From the NCBI RefSeq assembly GCF_036370855.1, contig NC_088102.1, positions 71,991,601 through 72,055,600 of the forward strand: 64,000 nt of DNA, read 5' to 3'. The notes under the pieces were generated by a model that saw nothing but the letters and a program-made list of their open reading frames with translations, made no database searches and had not been told where the DNA came from. The position numbers and the translations under genes are program-made. Shown here piece by piece: positions 35,001-48,249 of the stretch. The DNA is from Dromaius novaehollandiae (Eukaryota > Chordata > Aves > Casuariiformes > Dromaiidae). How positions within the stretch are numbered: position 1 is the stretch's first letter; each line of letters begins with the position of its first letter.

Positions 35001-38000
35001 TATTCTCACTGTTGTATTTGCTCACCTAACCAGATGGACTATTTTAAAATAGAAACAATTAAAAATATAGCCCTATTATATATTTTGAAAGTGCTCCATT
35101 GTGTGACTAAAGAGAAAGTATCCCAGCAAAGTCAAGTGCGTATACTAAAAACGCTCACATTGTGACCCCAGAAATAACTTAAGACTTTAATGTAAATGTA
35201 AGGGAAGCCTCCTTTCCGGTAGCACACAGCTTGACCTGCAATTTATCACGGTCTAAAGGTGCTGGTATTCAGATGTTCATAGTCCTCAAATCCAAAACAT
35301 GATCACTCTTAAATAAAAGCCTATATTGAAGCACTGTTTTTTTATCTTCAAGCCATGAATGAACTGCAGGTTTTTACCCATGTAGCAGCACCTCTAGCCA
35401 ACATTTCTAGTAGAAGTAGATCGTTTTCACTGAGCTACTCTGTGGATAAACTATTCACAACAGAGTATAAAAGAATATTGTGCATCTGCACTCACAGATG
35501 AGCAAGGTATAGACCAGTAACTGAACTAGGTAGAGAATGCAGGTCTGGACCCTGAACAGCGCCTATGTGATTAACTTCATGTAAGCTGTCTTTCAGATTC
35601 AATCCCCAGTAAATAGCACTCTTATTTAGACTCTGTGTGTGACACAGCATTTGCATTCAAATGTGCATTTCAAAGTCCAACAGCTAACCAGGTCTGCACT
35701 TTCATGAAGAGAGAAAAATTAGTGAGTACTTTCAATATAATAGTTTAGATTTCACATGCAGAGAACGAACATGAATTTTATGGTTTCCACAGCAACTATA
35801 ACTAGGCCATATTATGCATCTTATTACAAAAATTTTATCGTAGATTGCAATACCAAATATAAGCACACCAGGACTCTCTTTGATAGCTTTTGAGAGTGCC
35901 ACAAACTTCATTTCCTAACTTTGTGTGTCAATTCTCAAATCTAAAAGTTGTACTATGTAAGTCTGCACTACCTTGGTGAATAGGTATAGGTCCTATATAA
36001 ATGCAGTATTTGTGAGGTCAGAGACAAGCCAGTACTATTAACAAAACATCAACAGTATCTACCCACATTTTGAATTAGAAGCCAGTTTGTACAAATAGTT
36101 TTTTCCCTGAAACTTTCTCTATATTTTAAAAGCAAAAAGAACTTTGAGAAATAACAGTTACCTCCAGCATTCATGAAACTCAACAAGGTAACTCTTAAAA
36201 GCCTGCAACTATGAATCCAAAGAGCTCTGGCAGTCAGTTCAGGCATTCTATGGAATCTATTTAGAGTTTAAGAAACAATGAGAAGAACACTCTCCAAACA
36301 ACAGTTTGAATGTATGTAGTGAGATAATCCCTTTATACATACATTGTTGGGCCCCCTGTGAAGGACAATTCTCCCTCCCTTAAAGGCAAGTCTAGCGTAC
36401 CAAACTAATGATTTATAGTTGAAGGCAATTCTAGGATAAGATCAGAAACACTGGGCAGCATCACCTCAAGTCGCAGCCCTCTGTACAGAAAAAGTCTCAT
36501 TAGAGCAAAAAAAGTCTTGAAACAGCAAAAGTTACCTACCCCTGTCAGGCTGTATTCCTGAAACACCCAGGATTTATCCTCATTGGTGGCACAACACAAA
36601 GCTGCAACTCCATGTCCCACTGCACAGATAGGTTCTATTAAAATAAATAAATAAATAAATAAAGTGTATTTCAGAAACGGTATCTTTAAATAGCCAAAAC
36701 AAGATTCTTCATGTCACATTGCATTGCATATCTGAAATAAAATTATACCATACTGTTTACACACTCTTAAGGTGTAGTGTTATTTTCTGCACACCACATA
36801 AGAATTTCCCCAGTGTTGCAAAGAGTTACTGGTAGTTGGCTTTAAGGCCAGAGACAGTCCCATTTAGCCCAAGGGAAATACACATGCTCAAATGATAACT
36901 GCATACAAATCTTAATCAGTCAGGACTTCAGTGAGGATTCTGGAACATTCTGTATCTGCATCTGAAATTCAATTTCTATCTGACCTGAAGAGAGTAACTC
37001 CTGTATCACTGTAAGGCAGAGAACTAACTCTCTTCTTACAAATATACTCAAAAGCTACTGATATTATTCCTATACATTCACCGAAAGAGGATACTTTCTT
37101 TTTTTTTTTTTTTTTTTAAAGAGAGCACACATTTATCCAAAGAAGCTGTTTCCATTTCTGCATGCTGCAACATTCTTCAATTACGTAAACAATTTTAAAT
37201 CTTTGAGACCTCTGTGATGATGCCTAAAAGCAGCTACTGCAAGGTAACAGTCTTGCATGAACAGTGATGTAGTATGGACTATTTTATTCAACACGGATAT
37301 CTAATGAAGTTCACCTACTGTTCTCAGTGCTGAAGTGCTGCAATATCCTAGCTAGGTATCCACTGTTTGCAAGGTCAGTCATAGCCCCAGGACAGTTAGG
37401 AATCAACAATGCGTGATATCTAGCACCTAGTAAGGAAAAAAGGATAAACAAATTGTCATACAAATAACAAGCAAAATGAGCCTAATCATAATTCCATTTC
37501 AGATTTGACAGAATTAAGACAATACCACATAGTTCAGTCAAATACTACATAAACTTAATGAACTAAAGAAACTACCAGATCTATGTGGGGAAAAGAGTTA
37601 TAAGATGCAGAACACACATTTCCAATGAGAGAGTCTAATCTAGACAAAGCTTAAAACTGTTGTGTTTGCTGGCTTCTACTTTAGGAAAATGTTTATGCAT
37701 TTCCAAAATTAACACCATGTAATACACTATACAATTACCATTCAATGATAAATTTAAAAAAATAGCAACTGTAGTTGTCAGGGCTTTGTCTTAAAATGCA
37801 AGTTTTATTTCTTTCCTGCATCCTACTTCCCTAAAAACCTAACATTAAGAAGCATCTGTTTTCCTGATAAATGGAGATGACACACGGGCCAATTGCAAGG
37901 ACTCTTACCATCAATTGATTCCAGTTTGGCAGGGCTTGCATACGATTTCATACGGAAGTCCTGTATCCAACGCATGTTGCTTTCATTCACATCCACAAAA

Positions 38001-39501
38001 TCAATTGATTTCCCCTGGTAGAAACATGTTTCAAAGACTGTGGTTAGTATCGCTAGAGACTTCTGTTTTGTTTCTGGAAGGATAAGCATGTAAGATTTTG
38101 TGAGACTTTAGCTATCAAAGTAGTGAAGTTTCCCAATTTTTCTACTGAAGAGGTTCTTTAAGATTCATCTCTTCACTCTGTGGAAAACAGATATTGGACA
38201 GTGAAGTTCAGAACGACAAGAAGCACCTCTTCATGTCTTCAGGTCAATATTAAGAAAACGGAAGTTTAAAAAAATGAGTAACTTAATCAGTAAAGATAAT
38301 AAAACATCTCTCAAAAATAGTTAGTATGCTACTTCTCTGATCAACTGGTTTCACACTAAATCACAGTAACCTCCCATTTTTACTTACCCCAGGAGTAGCA
38401 ACTTGCAGATTAAAAGCAGAGCTAGTCAGTGTAAAGCAATGAAGGAAGGACTGGGCTGACACCCCTGCAAAACAGAGTCCAACAATTTAAGGAAAGAATC
38501 ATTACATTTTAAACCAAATCATACTGGTACATTTTACCTTGCAAGGTACACAAACTTGTTTTTTTGCTCATCTTAAAAACTCCCAAGAATTTCAGAGGGT
38601 TACTTTTAAATTTAATAAATACACTGGCCCTCATTATCACTGTGTATTGAGAGATACATGACGAAGATATTGTTTGTCTGGGCTGGAGGTGACTGGAAGG
38701 AAAGAGGGGAAAAAAGGCAGCTCTTCCAGGTATACCTGTGAGCGTAGCACAGCTCAAAACCAGGTATATGTACGAGGTGCAAGACAGCATGCAGGCATGT
38801 ATTCACATAGCACTACTGTGCATACAGGGACACACAAGCATGTGTGCATGCCTGTGCACATCACAGTAGCGCATGTATGAGCTTGGTTTTCATGCATGCA
38901 CAACACAGGTGCACGTGCAGGGGCAGCAAGCGTGTGCAGAGAGCAGGTACACATCTGCACAGCTCAGCGGCACACGCGGGGACTCTCATCCACATGCTGC
39001 TAAGATGCAGGTTTACAGACACACTGCATGGCTGTGTATGCTGGGGTGTACGTACATGCACGGCAGGACTGTGCACGCAAGGTAAGAAGGGGATGCCAGT
39101 GCATGGCATGGCTGAGGACGCAGAAGGCGTGAACTCAGCACAGCTGTGCACGCAGGGGGGCACAGGCCGGACACAGCCGTGCACGGGAAACGCTCGGCAC
39201 GCTTTTGCAGCAGCGCACGCACGGGGGCGCGGGCACAGCACCGTCTACGTGCCCAGGGGCGTGCACAGCTGGGGGTGCATGCCGGGGGGTGCACACAGCA
39301 CAGCTGGGCATGCCTGGGGTGGGGGCAAAGGCCTGAAGGACGCCGCAGGCCGGAGGCAGCACACACTGCCGGGCCGGAGCGCACCGTATTGAAGGGACAA
39401 ACGGGGCCCGGCGGGACGGGGGTGCCTGCCGGGAGCGTCTCACCCGCGGCGGCGGCGCTGGCGACGATGAGGCAGGTGGGCTTGCCGAGCCGGTCCGACA
39501 T
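32050..39501 (-). CDS. GATD1: GATD1, class I glutamine amidotransferase-like domain protein (complete)
   Basis: Seven coding exons on minus, all in phase with AG/GT borders: 39444-39501, 38388-38464, 37909-38014, 37319-37426, 36540-36634, 34113-34206 and 32050-32165 (TGA stop). They give 217 residues; human GATD1 (PDDC1) is about 220. Landmarks: [15 protein letters not shown] at the start, [71 protein letters not shown] and the C-terminal [12 protein letters not shown]. The fold is DJ-1/PfpI-like. At the position of the usual nucleophilic cysteine in the AxCHG elbow this protein has G123 (AVGHG), as I recall for human GATD1 too, so classical cysteine catalysis is doubtful. The true function is little known. 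Gene order with TALDO1 and CEND1 supports orthology. Confidence 0.96.
36635..36663 (-). repeat. GATD1: (AAAT)n microsatellite forming a GATD1 splice acceptor tract
   Basis: The plus strand reads AAATAAATAAATAAATAAAT and ends at 36663. On the GATD1 strand this is (ATTT)n leading straight into TTTTAATAG and the coding exon at 36634. The repeat therefore supplies the pyrimidine-rich tract of that acceptor. Confidence 0.8.
37099..37117. repeat. Poly-T tract
   Basis: A run of about 19 T in the GATD1 intron between coding exons 4 and 5. No attached retroposon body is recognisable. Confidence 0.7.
38760..39320. repeat. Degenerate GTGCAYGC/CACA-rich low-complexity block
   Basis: In GATD1 intron 1, just inside the promoter island. 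Short related words (GTGCATGC, GCACACAG, GTGCACGCAGG, CATGCACA) recur irregularly over about 550 bases with alternating purine-pyrimidine stretches, becoming GC- and CpG-richer toward the promoter. The lack of stop codons here produces long overlapping open frames on both strands that I do not regard as genes. Confidence 0.55.
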
Positions 39502-39900
39502 GGCGCCGGGAGCGGCAGGGCCCGACGGCGGCGGCTGTCTCCTCATGCGGCCCCGCCGCCTCACGCCGCACCGCCGCGCTGCGCATGCGCGCGCCGTTGG
39601 GCGGGCGGCCGTTGGGCGAAGTGCGCAGCGCCTGAGGGGGCGGGGGGGGGGAGGGGCGGAGCGGCAGCCGCGGGCCCGCTAGGAGCGTCTGGGGTTTCGT
39701 GGGGGTGTGAGGGCGTCGCGTTGCCTGTTCACCCGCCTCGGTGAACGGGAGCGTGAATTCACCTGCCCGTGGACGAGCATGATAGTCCTGTCCTCGGATC
39801 CCTGCCTCGTACGCGCACGGCCCCTACCCCAGTCAGTGTCTGGGGCCTTGCCGTGTCGTGAGGGTGTTAATGTTTTATTTGCTCCGCAGAGGAGGGTGAT
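39380..39900. promoter_or_regulatory. GATD1: CpG island and GATD1 promoter region
   Basis: The densest CpG and GC stretch of the window, surrounding the GATD1 ATG at 39501 and extending upstream on minus. Very G-rich strings at about 39635-39660 could act as Sp/KLF sites or form a quadruplex. No TATA box is visible, as usual for such housekeeping promoters. A divergent plus-strand transcript is possible, but no coding exon for one is evident. Confidence 0.7.
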
Positions 39901-42660
39901 GTTTCCGTTAGAGACCCACTCGCCAAGGTCTGCTCTGATAGTAAGCCTTTTTTCCCCGTCGGATTTCATATTGGTACTGCCGTAGGACTGAAGCATTGAA
40001 CGCTGTCCTGCTCCCCGTCGGCGAAGGGGAAGTTAGTGACACTGTGGTGTGGGCAGTCAAAGAAAAAGCAGACATTCATGTCAAAATGGCAGCTAGTTTT
40101 CATTGCCCTGTTGGAGAAGCTACAGCTGACCAACGAGCGCTGATGAGTTAGGTTTCAAACTGCCTTGCTCTAACCACATAAAGTCCCTCTAAATACTAAA
40201 ACCTCTCCCATGAAGTCCAAGCCACCACTAATCACAGTTTATTGTGCTAGTGATGTGATGTGCCTCTGTTGCATGAGATAACACCTTGAAACCAAAGCTG
40301 TTTTTAAGTTACTGGCGTTTGATATATCTCTCATAATTTGCTCTGGATGTCTTTCACCCTTGGAATGTATAGTCTCAGGATGTTGGGGGGGGGCAGAGGA
40401 AATGCATTCTGCTCTTTTTGCATCCTTTAAGAAGTCGCAGCTACTCAAAATATGTGGGATCATAAGAGGGAACCAAGAATCTGTCAGAATGCTTTGCTGA
40501 AAAAGTGAAGAATGAAATACACGGATGCAGAACTGGGTGATTTCCTGGAGCCACTGAAATGAATATGAGAATTGCAAACTAAATAAGATCATCCAAATGT
40601 TCTTGAAACTGTCTCTCCCATCCCTCATATCTGCTCCAGATTGTCTTTCTTGTGTATACTTGTAATTGTTAATAACTCATTAGTCTTCTAAAAAAATGTT
40701 CATCTATTGCAGGTGTCATTACTCTTGGCTCTATAGTTCACCAGAGGAGATGTAATTTTTGTAAACCTTCTTCAGTTTCTGAATTTGCATTTTTCATCTC
40801 TATGCTAATTTAATAGATTTATATCTTGATGGTTGCTAGTGTATTATAAAGAAACAATGCCACTATAAAATGGTAGATAGAAAGCAAAGACAGCGCAATT
40901 CTGACATTATTTTGCTTTATTTATTTGAAGGGACCTGATTTTTTTCCTAAAGGAAATGTAGCTTTTGCCATCATGCTGTTTGTCCATCTGTTCAATCATC
41001 TGTCTGTCTGTATCTTTTCCTCGCCAAAGGTGTGTTCTTAAACCACTTTCTGCTGACTGGAGAGGTCTGGATGTTCTTTTTTTACTCCAGCTTAGCTACC
41101 AGAAAACGATAAAAAACACAGAAGGGTGCCATTCACTGTCCAGTTTAGCTACCTTGCAGGGGACTTAATGGCACTCGAGCAGTCTGAAGCTTTTATGTTA
41201 CTGAGAATGGGATTTATGCTCACTCCTTACTTGTGAATCCCGTGGGGGTTTTTTTTTCTGAACCGAAAAGCAGAAGGCAAGCTGCTATCTCGAATCCTGT
41301 CCAGCTCTTCCCATCCTCCCTAGACTGCCCAAAATACAAAGCATTAAATGATTTGGCAACAGTTCGAAGTCAAAACTGAGCAAGAAAAAAAGTGCAGGCA
41401 AGAGAGCCCCAGTTGCTAAGAGGTTAAACTGTACGCTGATGGCTTGATACATGATGTCCCACTACTCAGTAGATGGCAATGTCTCAGTTTTACCAGAACG
41501 CATGAGTGGTAGATTTTGTAAATGATCTTGTGCTGAATTCTCTTCTAGCAAGCACTAGTGAAGCTTTGTGGTCTCTGTGCTTAATCTGTGTGGTTAGCAA
41601 GTGTGAGAAGTAACCAGTACAGTAGTAATATCATGAGGACTGTAAAAATTATTTGCTACTTCTTGTTAACTGTTCTTTTTGATAGAGCCTGACTGTTAAT
41701 GGTTATGTTACATTAGCTGAGTGTTTCCCCTTCAAGTCTAGTCTAGTAAAATAGCAGTGCTTATCTTTTCAAGTGTTTTCAAGTTTTCTTTGTCTAAATG
41801 ATGGCTGGAAAAATAATACATAGTTAAAAAGATAATTGTAAACATAGCCTCTGCCTTTCATAATATTTTAATTTCAGGAAATAATTTAGGGAGTTTCTAG
41901 CCCTCCTACATTTATTCTCTGTGTTCTGTGCAAGTCTTATGAAGTGTAATAGTAAAGAATATTTTCCTGAAGCATTTTATACAGTACCTACATTTCACAA
42001 GCATGTGTTGAAACCTTCCCTTCCTGCCACAAACACCCACGCACATAAACACTGGTTAAAATGCACTAATATGAAAAGGTAGACCATACTTGTTTTTCTC
42101 TCAAAACACATATGCTGCCAGATACCAGGACTTAAATTTCCTTTCGAGCAGTGTATTTCCTGTGTGATATTTTTGCAACTGATCATTTCAGAATACTTAA
42201 TTAAAGCAATTCAACTAGAAAAAGGAAACTTGCTTAAGTAGTTTTTCTTTCAGGTTCCTACCAGGCAGTTAATTGCAAAGTTCAGTCCAGCCACAAAACT
42301 AGAGCTGAACAAAAACTAATTCTTTCCCCAAAGATGAAAGCTTGTTTTGCCCATCCTACGTGCTAGCCAAAAGGTATGAAGACACAGAGGATGGCACTCA
42401 GACTAACTGCAGGGATCACTGCTTGCTTCTCAGTGCTGCGCTAATGTCTCCATGCAGGTCACAGCCAGAGCTGATGCGTGTCTGACTCATCTGAAAGAAG
42501 CAAGCACCTTCTGCAGAATACAGGGTGGACTTGCCAGCTGATAGAGAAAGTGTGGCTAATTAACTCTTGCATGCCTTGGCGAGGTCAAAATCTTGTAGAA
42601 ATCAGCCTAACTGCCCAGTGAAGCTTATCATCAATGAAGGGAAAGATTAATTTAATCCTC

Positions 42661-42671
42661 CCCCCCCCCCC
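42661..42671. repeat. Poly-C tract
   Basis: A run of about 11-12 C after AATCCT, followed by TTCTCC. Simple homopolymer. Confidence 0.6.
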
Positions 42672-45600
42672 TTCTCCAGAGAGCTGTCCAGTCTTCCTAA
42701 GGCAGTTGCACAGTGGCCTAGAACATGCACTGATAATTACAGCTGTCCCATCTGATAAAGTAATTGAACTCTCTGTGAGATACATAGCAGAGCTGATATT
42801 GATGGAATGATAAGGATACTGATTAATGCATCTGCCTTTAGTGTATAATGAGCCTCATCTCTTCCAGTCAGTAAGTGGGCATGGATAAACTGGCAAGGTC
42901 ATACTGGTAAAAAGACATTACTGTGGTTATAAAATAAGTGGTTTTCCAGTTACAAAATAGTTCATAAGAAAGTGTCTGCATATTCAGTCCACTCTTCTCA
43001 AGCTGGCTTTCTACTCTGTAGCATGTATTGCCCAAGAGAGTCTTTAAAAACATTTCTACAGCTAAAACCGAGAACCTAGATCATTCCTCAGAAAAAAGTG
43101 AGAAAGAGGAAGAATCAAGAACTGTAGTATGCTGTGTGTTTGGTGGTTGCTGTCTCACACTGGGCTGCTGACACACCCTAGAGACTGGATAAGAAAGCTG
43201 TGGAGCTAAAAGCACATGCTGCAAATTGCTATTTGGGAGGAGACAGGGATGGAGAAAGGGAGGAATCAAGGTGGATGGAGGAAACACAAGCATGGGAAAA
43301 TGGAGAAAAAGGAGTATAAAAGGGGCCAGGTGAGTGTAAGCAAGCTGTTGGTTAGTACCCTTGTATGGCCCTGTGCTTGATCACCATCTGAACTAGCTGG
43401 TGAGTAGGAGAAGACCTGCAGCTGGAAAAACCCCATCTGATCAAGTCTGAGCAGATGACTAGGTAATGGGCCCAGGATCCGGGCAAGGATATTAGACAGA
43501 CTGAAAGCCAGTGGTAATATTTGAGTGATCCATGAGGGTGGGTGTGTTTATGAATCAAGAGTGTGATGGTGTATGCATTAGTGAACCTCAATCCTGATCA
43601 GCTGGAGGGGGGGAATGCTATCAGGCTGTGTTGTTCCTGTTTATGTAAGTGCTCTTTGTGTTTCTGTGGGTGCCAGTAAATGCTCTGCGGTCTGGTTGTG
43701 TTGGCTCTGTGTGCACATGCACACGTGTGTGTGTATGTATTGAGAGCATGTGCTCAGCTTCAGTATTGGCTGGACCTGCAAATGGAAACCACAGCACCTT
43801 TCATCTATCACTGGTACGGGAGGAACCCCCGGGTCTCAGAGTCTGCCAGATTCAGCTTTGCTTCACCTTGCTGGTGCCTGGCAGCAACAGGTTTTTAAAC
43901 AAAAGGAGGCAATGGTATCCTTGTTTGTTTGTTACTTAGTCCTTTTTAGAAATAGTGAAAAAGAGACACTGTGAAAACAAAATAACAGGACATGATTTCT
44001 TTGAACCAACCTTTCCCCCACACTACTTTTTTTTTCAGTGATTGCAATGGAGATAAGGCACAGAGACATTGATGCAGTTGTGGTGAGAATAAACAGCAAA
44101 GCTAGCACTAGTTAAGTGCTCTTGAGCACTGTTTTGGATAGTCCTTAACCCATTCCATCTTTCATCTACCTTTTTGCCTCCACATCGTGTAACAGCTTGC
44201 ACAGGATGTCCTCTGTTCAGCAAAGTCATCAAGGTTTCAGTCACAGGTATGAACAGTCAGAGCCTGTGACACTAGAATGTGCTGGAGAGAATTAGTTGAG
44301 GGAGGAGAGTGAAGCAGCATGAGCTAATCTTTCTGCTGAATTTTCTGCCCACCACCTGTCTTTTAAGAGAAATACCATTGGAAAACCTGCCTGAAAGCTT
44401 ACCCAGGAAAGCAGCTCAGCAGCAAGTGTGATTTCCCTTGGGGCTTTATTTTTACTCCGTTTCTGCTCATGCCCTGCCTGGAGCTTTGTATTTCAGTATA
44501 CTTCTGGTTCAGGTGACCAGTGCCTATGCCATTCAAATGCTGAGTGTCTCCATGAAGAAAACTACCACCATCTCCAAACTTTATCAGATTCTGCATTCAA
44601 AACAGAATGAGAGATGTATGTGGAGACTTTTTTTTTTGCCTGTAACTCAAGTCTGCAATAGCAAAAGACTGTGGAAAATCAAGTGCAAATGACGTGGGAG
44701 AGAAAAATGACCTAATGTCCTGCATTAATTGAGTGTTTAAATTGGACACCATTGGATCTCTGTTTTCTACTTTTGCGAGGCTGCAGAGTTTATTCCACTT
44801 GCAAATACAGCTGTTAGCCTTAGGAAAGGAGGTTTAGTGGTGAGGACAAAGCTTTGGTTTCCTAAACAATTTGTCTCATATGGGTCTGCACACTTCACCT
44901 CAAAAAGTCTGTGAAATTTTTTAGCAAATATTCGTGCCATTCAGAAAACCCACCCTGCTCCAAAAGTAAAATGAAATTGCCCTGCACACAAGGGCTTAAA
45001 CAGAAGTTTGGAAATACATTCGAGACTTGCACTACAATCTGTAGCTCCTTTTAAGGAGAGTGCTAGGCCAGATGCTAAGCATTGGTCTTACCAAACCCAG
45101 GAGAGGTTCGCAGTGGGAGCATGAATATGATTTTAAAGCACCTGTACCCTGTTTCCTCAGGTTACCTGGTACCTGACTGCTTTGAAGACACCACTTAAGA
45201 ATAGCTTGGGACTTTAAGATGCACAGATGATAATACCCATTACAGCACCTAGGAAGTGACCAGTCATTCCCCTTGTAGCTATTTCAAAGTCTGGGAATGA
45301 GGCAATTTGGAACCTGCTTTTCCAGCCTGACACTAACTTAGAAAGTCTCCCTGCTGGGAAAGCCCCTTAGTTAGCCAACTTCTGTGACTGCTAACATGTT
45401 TTTTTCATTGCCAGAGAAAGACTGGAGCCAGAGGCTGAGATCTAGCCCTTTGTGAAATGGAAGAGCTTTCTTGTCTAGACGACTGCTGAAGCAAACCAGT
45501 TTCTCACCTTCATTGCTACCAGAAGGCCCTGCTGAAATGGAGACTCTTTCAAAATGATCTGTAATACATACAGTGGCTGAGGGCCATTTGCTCTAGAAAG

Positions 45601-47149
45601 AGGTGTTTTTCCAGCCTTTGCTAGTAGCTGGTCAGCAATCCCAGGAAGCAACATGCTACAGATCTTAGCACGTTGTACTCATTGGCATCAGTCACATCTT
45701 TTTAATTTCCAGTTGCTGTGAACAACATTTGGAAAGTTTCACATATGTTATAAGGCCACTACTTTAGATGCTGACAGCAGGGGCTGAGAGCCCCTAACAT
45801 GGTTAAAAATGAGTTCTCAGCATCTCCTTGACAAAAGTCAGCTGTTGAAAGGAGGACTTCTCTGCCTCAGATGAGTTTGCCCACCCCTTTAGCCAACAGT
45901 GAATCATCCCAGCCAGAGAAAACTGTCAGGTGTTCTGTAAAACCAGCTCTACCATAGGCACCTTCAAATTATACAATGCTATAGATTATTAATATCCTGT
46001 GTATGGACATGCTTTGCATGTCTGCAAATAAGCTATTGCAGGATTGTACCTACTTATTGGGATATTTGGGACCAAGCAAGAGCATTTCTGATAAATTTTT
46101 TCACTCACTGTGTATTTGCCAATAATGTTGCTGCCTTCCTTGGCAGTGAGGAAGCATTTTTGTTTAAAGAAGAAACAATGGGATTCTCCAGGCCATTCTT
46201 CCCCCTCTCTGTAGAGCAAGCAGCACTGTTTCATCCCAGACTGAAGAGGACATTTTGGGCAGGTACCTCCACTCATTTCAAACTATGGGGAAGCCTTGCA
46301 GATCGGAGCATCGCTTCTCGCTGCACCGTCCCTGCTGCCTTTCCAGTCATGTCTGCATACTGTCTCCTGTTAGGAGAAGTGTGAATCTGTCACTGGAAAG
46401 GGGTGAGCTTGCCCCAGCCTAGTAGTTGAAGAGTCTCAGTTCCTTTGAGACAATACTCTCTCCTCACTCGTATAAGGCAGGAGAGATTTCCATCTCCTCC
46501 CGCATGGCTCATCCACTTGGTCACATATATGCACTGTTTCACGCACCCCAACTGGGGCAGTGGGGAGAAGCAGGCATCCACCTATACCAGCTTCTCAGGC
46601 TCAGGATTTGGACTCAGACAAGAAGAATCTGCTTACTCTGCTTCCATGAATATTAAGACAATCTAAAACTTGAGTCCTTAGCTGAGTTTCTACAGCAAGA
46701 ATCTCACATATTTAAGGCTTTGGCAACTAAAAGCTGCCCCTTTTTCCTGACCCCGAAGGGGTTTCCAATATTTGTCTTCCCCATTCCTAAGAAATTCATT
46801 TCCAGAAGCCTGCAGACTTTGCAGAGACCCCATTCACAGCTGGTACAATGTAACGGCAACTCTTTTACTGTGACATGTGCTGCTGAAATCCTCCTCCCTT
46901 CTGTCTGGTCAGAAGGGAATCCTCTGGCTCTCACTGGTGAGCAGAGAATCCTACATTCATCAGTCAGATGCTCAAGGGACTGCTTGCTCCTTGTGAGGAT
47001 GGACATTCCTGGGCCAGTTAAAAATGAAAGCAAGTAAATCAGAAAGCACTCTAATTTGATGAGTGAGGGGTCATCATTTTATACAACAAATAACCATGCA
47101 GCAAAGCCTGGAGACTGGCCTAAAAAATGAGCGATCATTGGGATTAAAA

Positions 47150-47235
47150 AGGGTTTCCTGTGTGACTCTGGATAAGTCATTTAATTGCTCTACACTTGAG
47201 TTCCTCTGTGGGAATAATAATAATCATCCTTGGTC
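47150..47235 (+). repeat. MIR-like ancient SINE fragment
   Basis: The string CTGTGTGACTCTGGATAAGT followed by CATTTAATTGCTCTACACTT and GTGGGAATAATAATAATC matches the MIR tail pattern (CTGTGTGACCTTGGGCAAGT, CACTTAACCTCTCTGTGCCT, ATGGGGATAATAATA) block by block. It is strand-consistent and decayed. Confidence 0.7.
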
Positions 47236-47427
47236 TGCTTTACTTCAGTAAGTTGGAATTTATTTGGGGCAGGGGCTGCTTTTCACTACAGTTCTTACTG
47301 GGATCTCTAATACTAGCATGATAGTCAGCCTGCAGGAAACATTTTCATGACTAAGGAGTGAGGGGAAGAATAGCCGTTTTCACTTGCACACCCAAATACA
47401 CGAAGATGCTTACATGAGGAATTATAC

Positions 47428-47462
47428 AATATATCTATGTGTATATATATATCTATATATAG
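47428..47462. repeat. TA-rich dinucleotide microsatellite
   Basis: TATCTATGTGTATATATATATCTATATATAG-type imperfect (TA)n run. Confidence 0.7.
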
Positions 47463-48121
47463 TTTATTTCTCACAATCCTGGTAAGAGTTACAGGTGTAT
47501 TGGGAATCATTTACAGTTTCACAGCATATGGAGTGGCCATACAGCTTCTGATGTGAGTAACATACAGTGTGTAGAGAGCACACGTTTCCAACCCATCCAC
47601 CCACCATTCATACAATGGGTTTTCAAAGCTAATACTAGATTCAGCTACGTAGAAAGCCTGGAAAATGTTAGGGTACAGCGTTGGGTGTCATACAACACTG
47701 TCAGTCACAATGGGACAAGCTAAACTACTTTAATTTTCAATCTAGTATTTCTAGTCTACCTGCATTATTGCATTTATACGCTTTTTTTTTTAAATTAAAG
47801 TAAATAGAGTACTATATGGGAAAGGAAAAATTCTTGACTATTTTAGGATTTGAGCTGCAGCCCATACAAAGTGTCCATAGAAGCATAGACAAGATTATAA
47901 ATTCAACAAGGTATAAATTAGCTGTATAGCTTTGTGTGTAGGTAGGTGTCCATTTCCCTCCAGGAAATGTATCTAGCAGCATATTGTTTTTGAAAACAAA
48001 AAAAAACAAACCTGTATGTTGAACACAGGTTCAAATATGTGTAAGTGACAAGCAGGTCTGCTTCTACAGGGAAGAAATCAAAGTGTCACTCTGAAATACT
48101 ATTTATTGGAAAACACGTTCA

Positions 48122-48249
48122 GGGTCTGATTCAAAACCCACTGATATCAGTGGAAAGATGCCTGTGGCTTAAAACATGGCATCAGGCATTTCCCCCTAAT
48201 AATATCTGAGCCTTTCCATTTGACTTCCAAAGGGCTTTGGATCGGACCC
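48122..48249. repeat. Palindromic fossil repeat (GGGTCTGATTCAAAACCC type)
   Basis: The left arm begins GGGTCTGATTCAAAACCCAC and the right arm ends GGGCTTTGGATCGGACCC. The reverse complement of the right end matches the left arm with few changes over about 35 bases (TCAGTGGAAAG against CAAATGGAAAG). The form is that of an old inverted-repeat element common in sauropsid genomes. Confidence 0.65.

Noticed and set aside
38844-39564. Long overlapping open frames on both strands (about 180 codons each) in the GC-rich block
   Set aside because: They come from low stop-codon frequency in repetitive CpG-rich sequence. Translations are low-complexity (C, H, A, P, R rich). The true GATD1 start lies inside the minus-strand one at 39501.
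46704-47037. Overlapping frames of about 105 codons on both strands
   Set aside because: Mutual shadows with no recognisable protein features.
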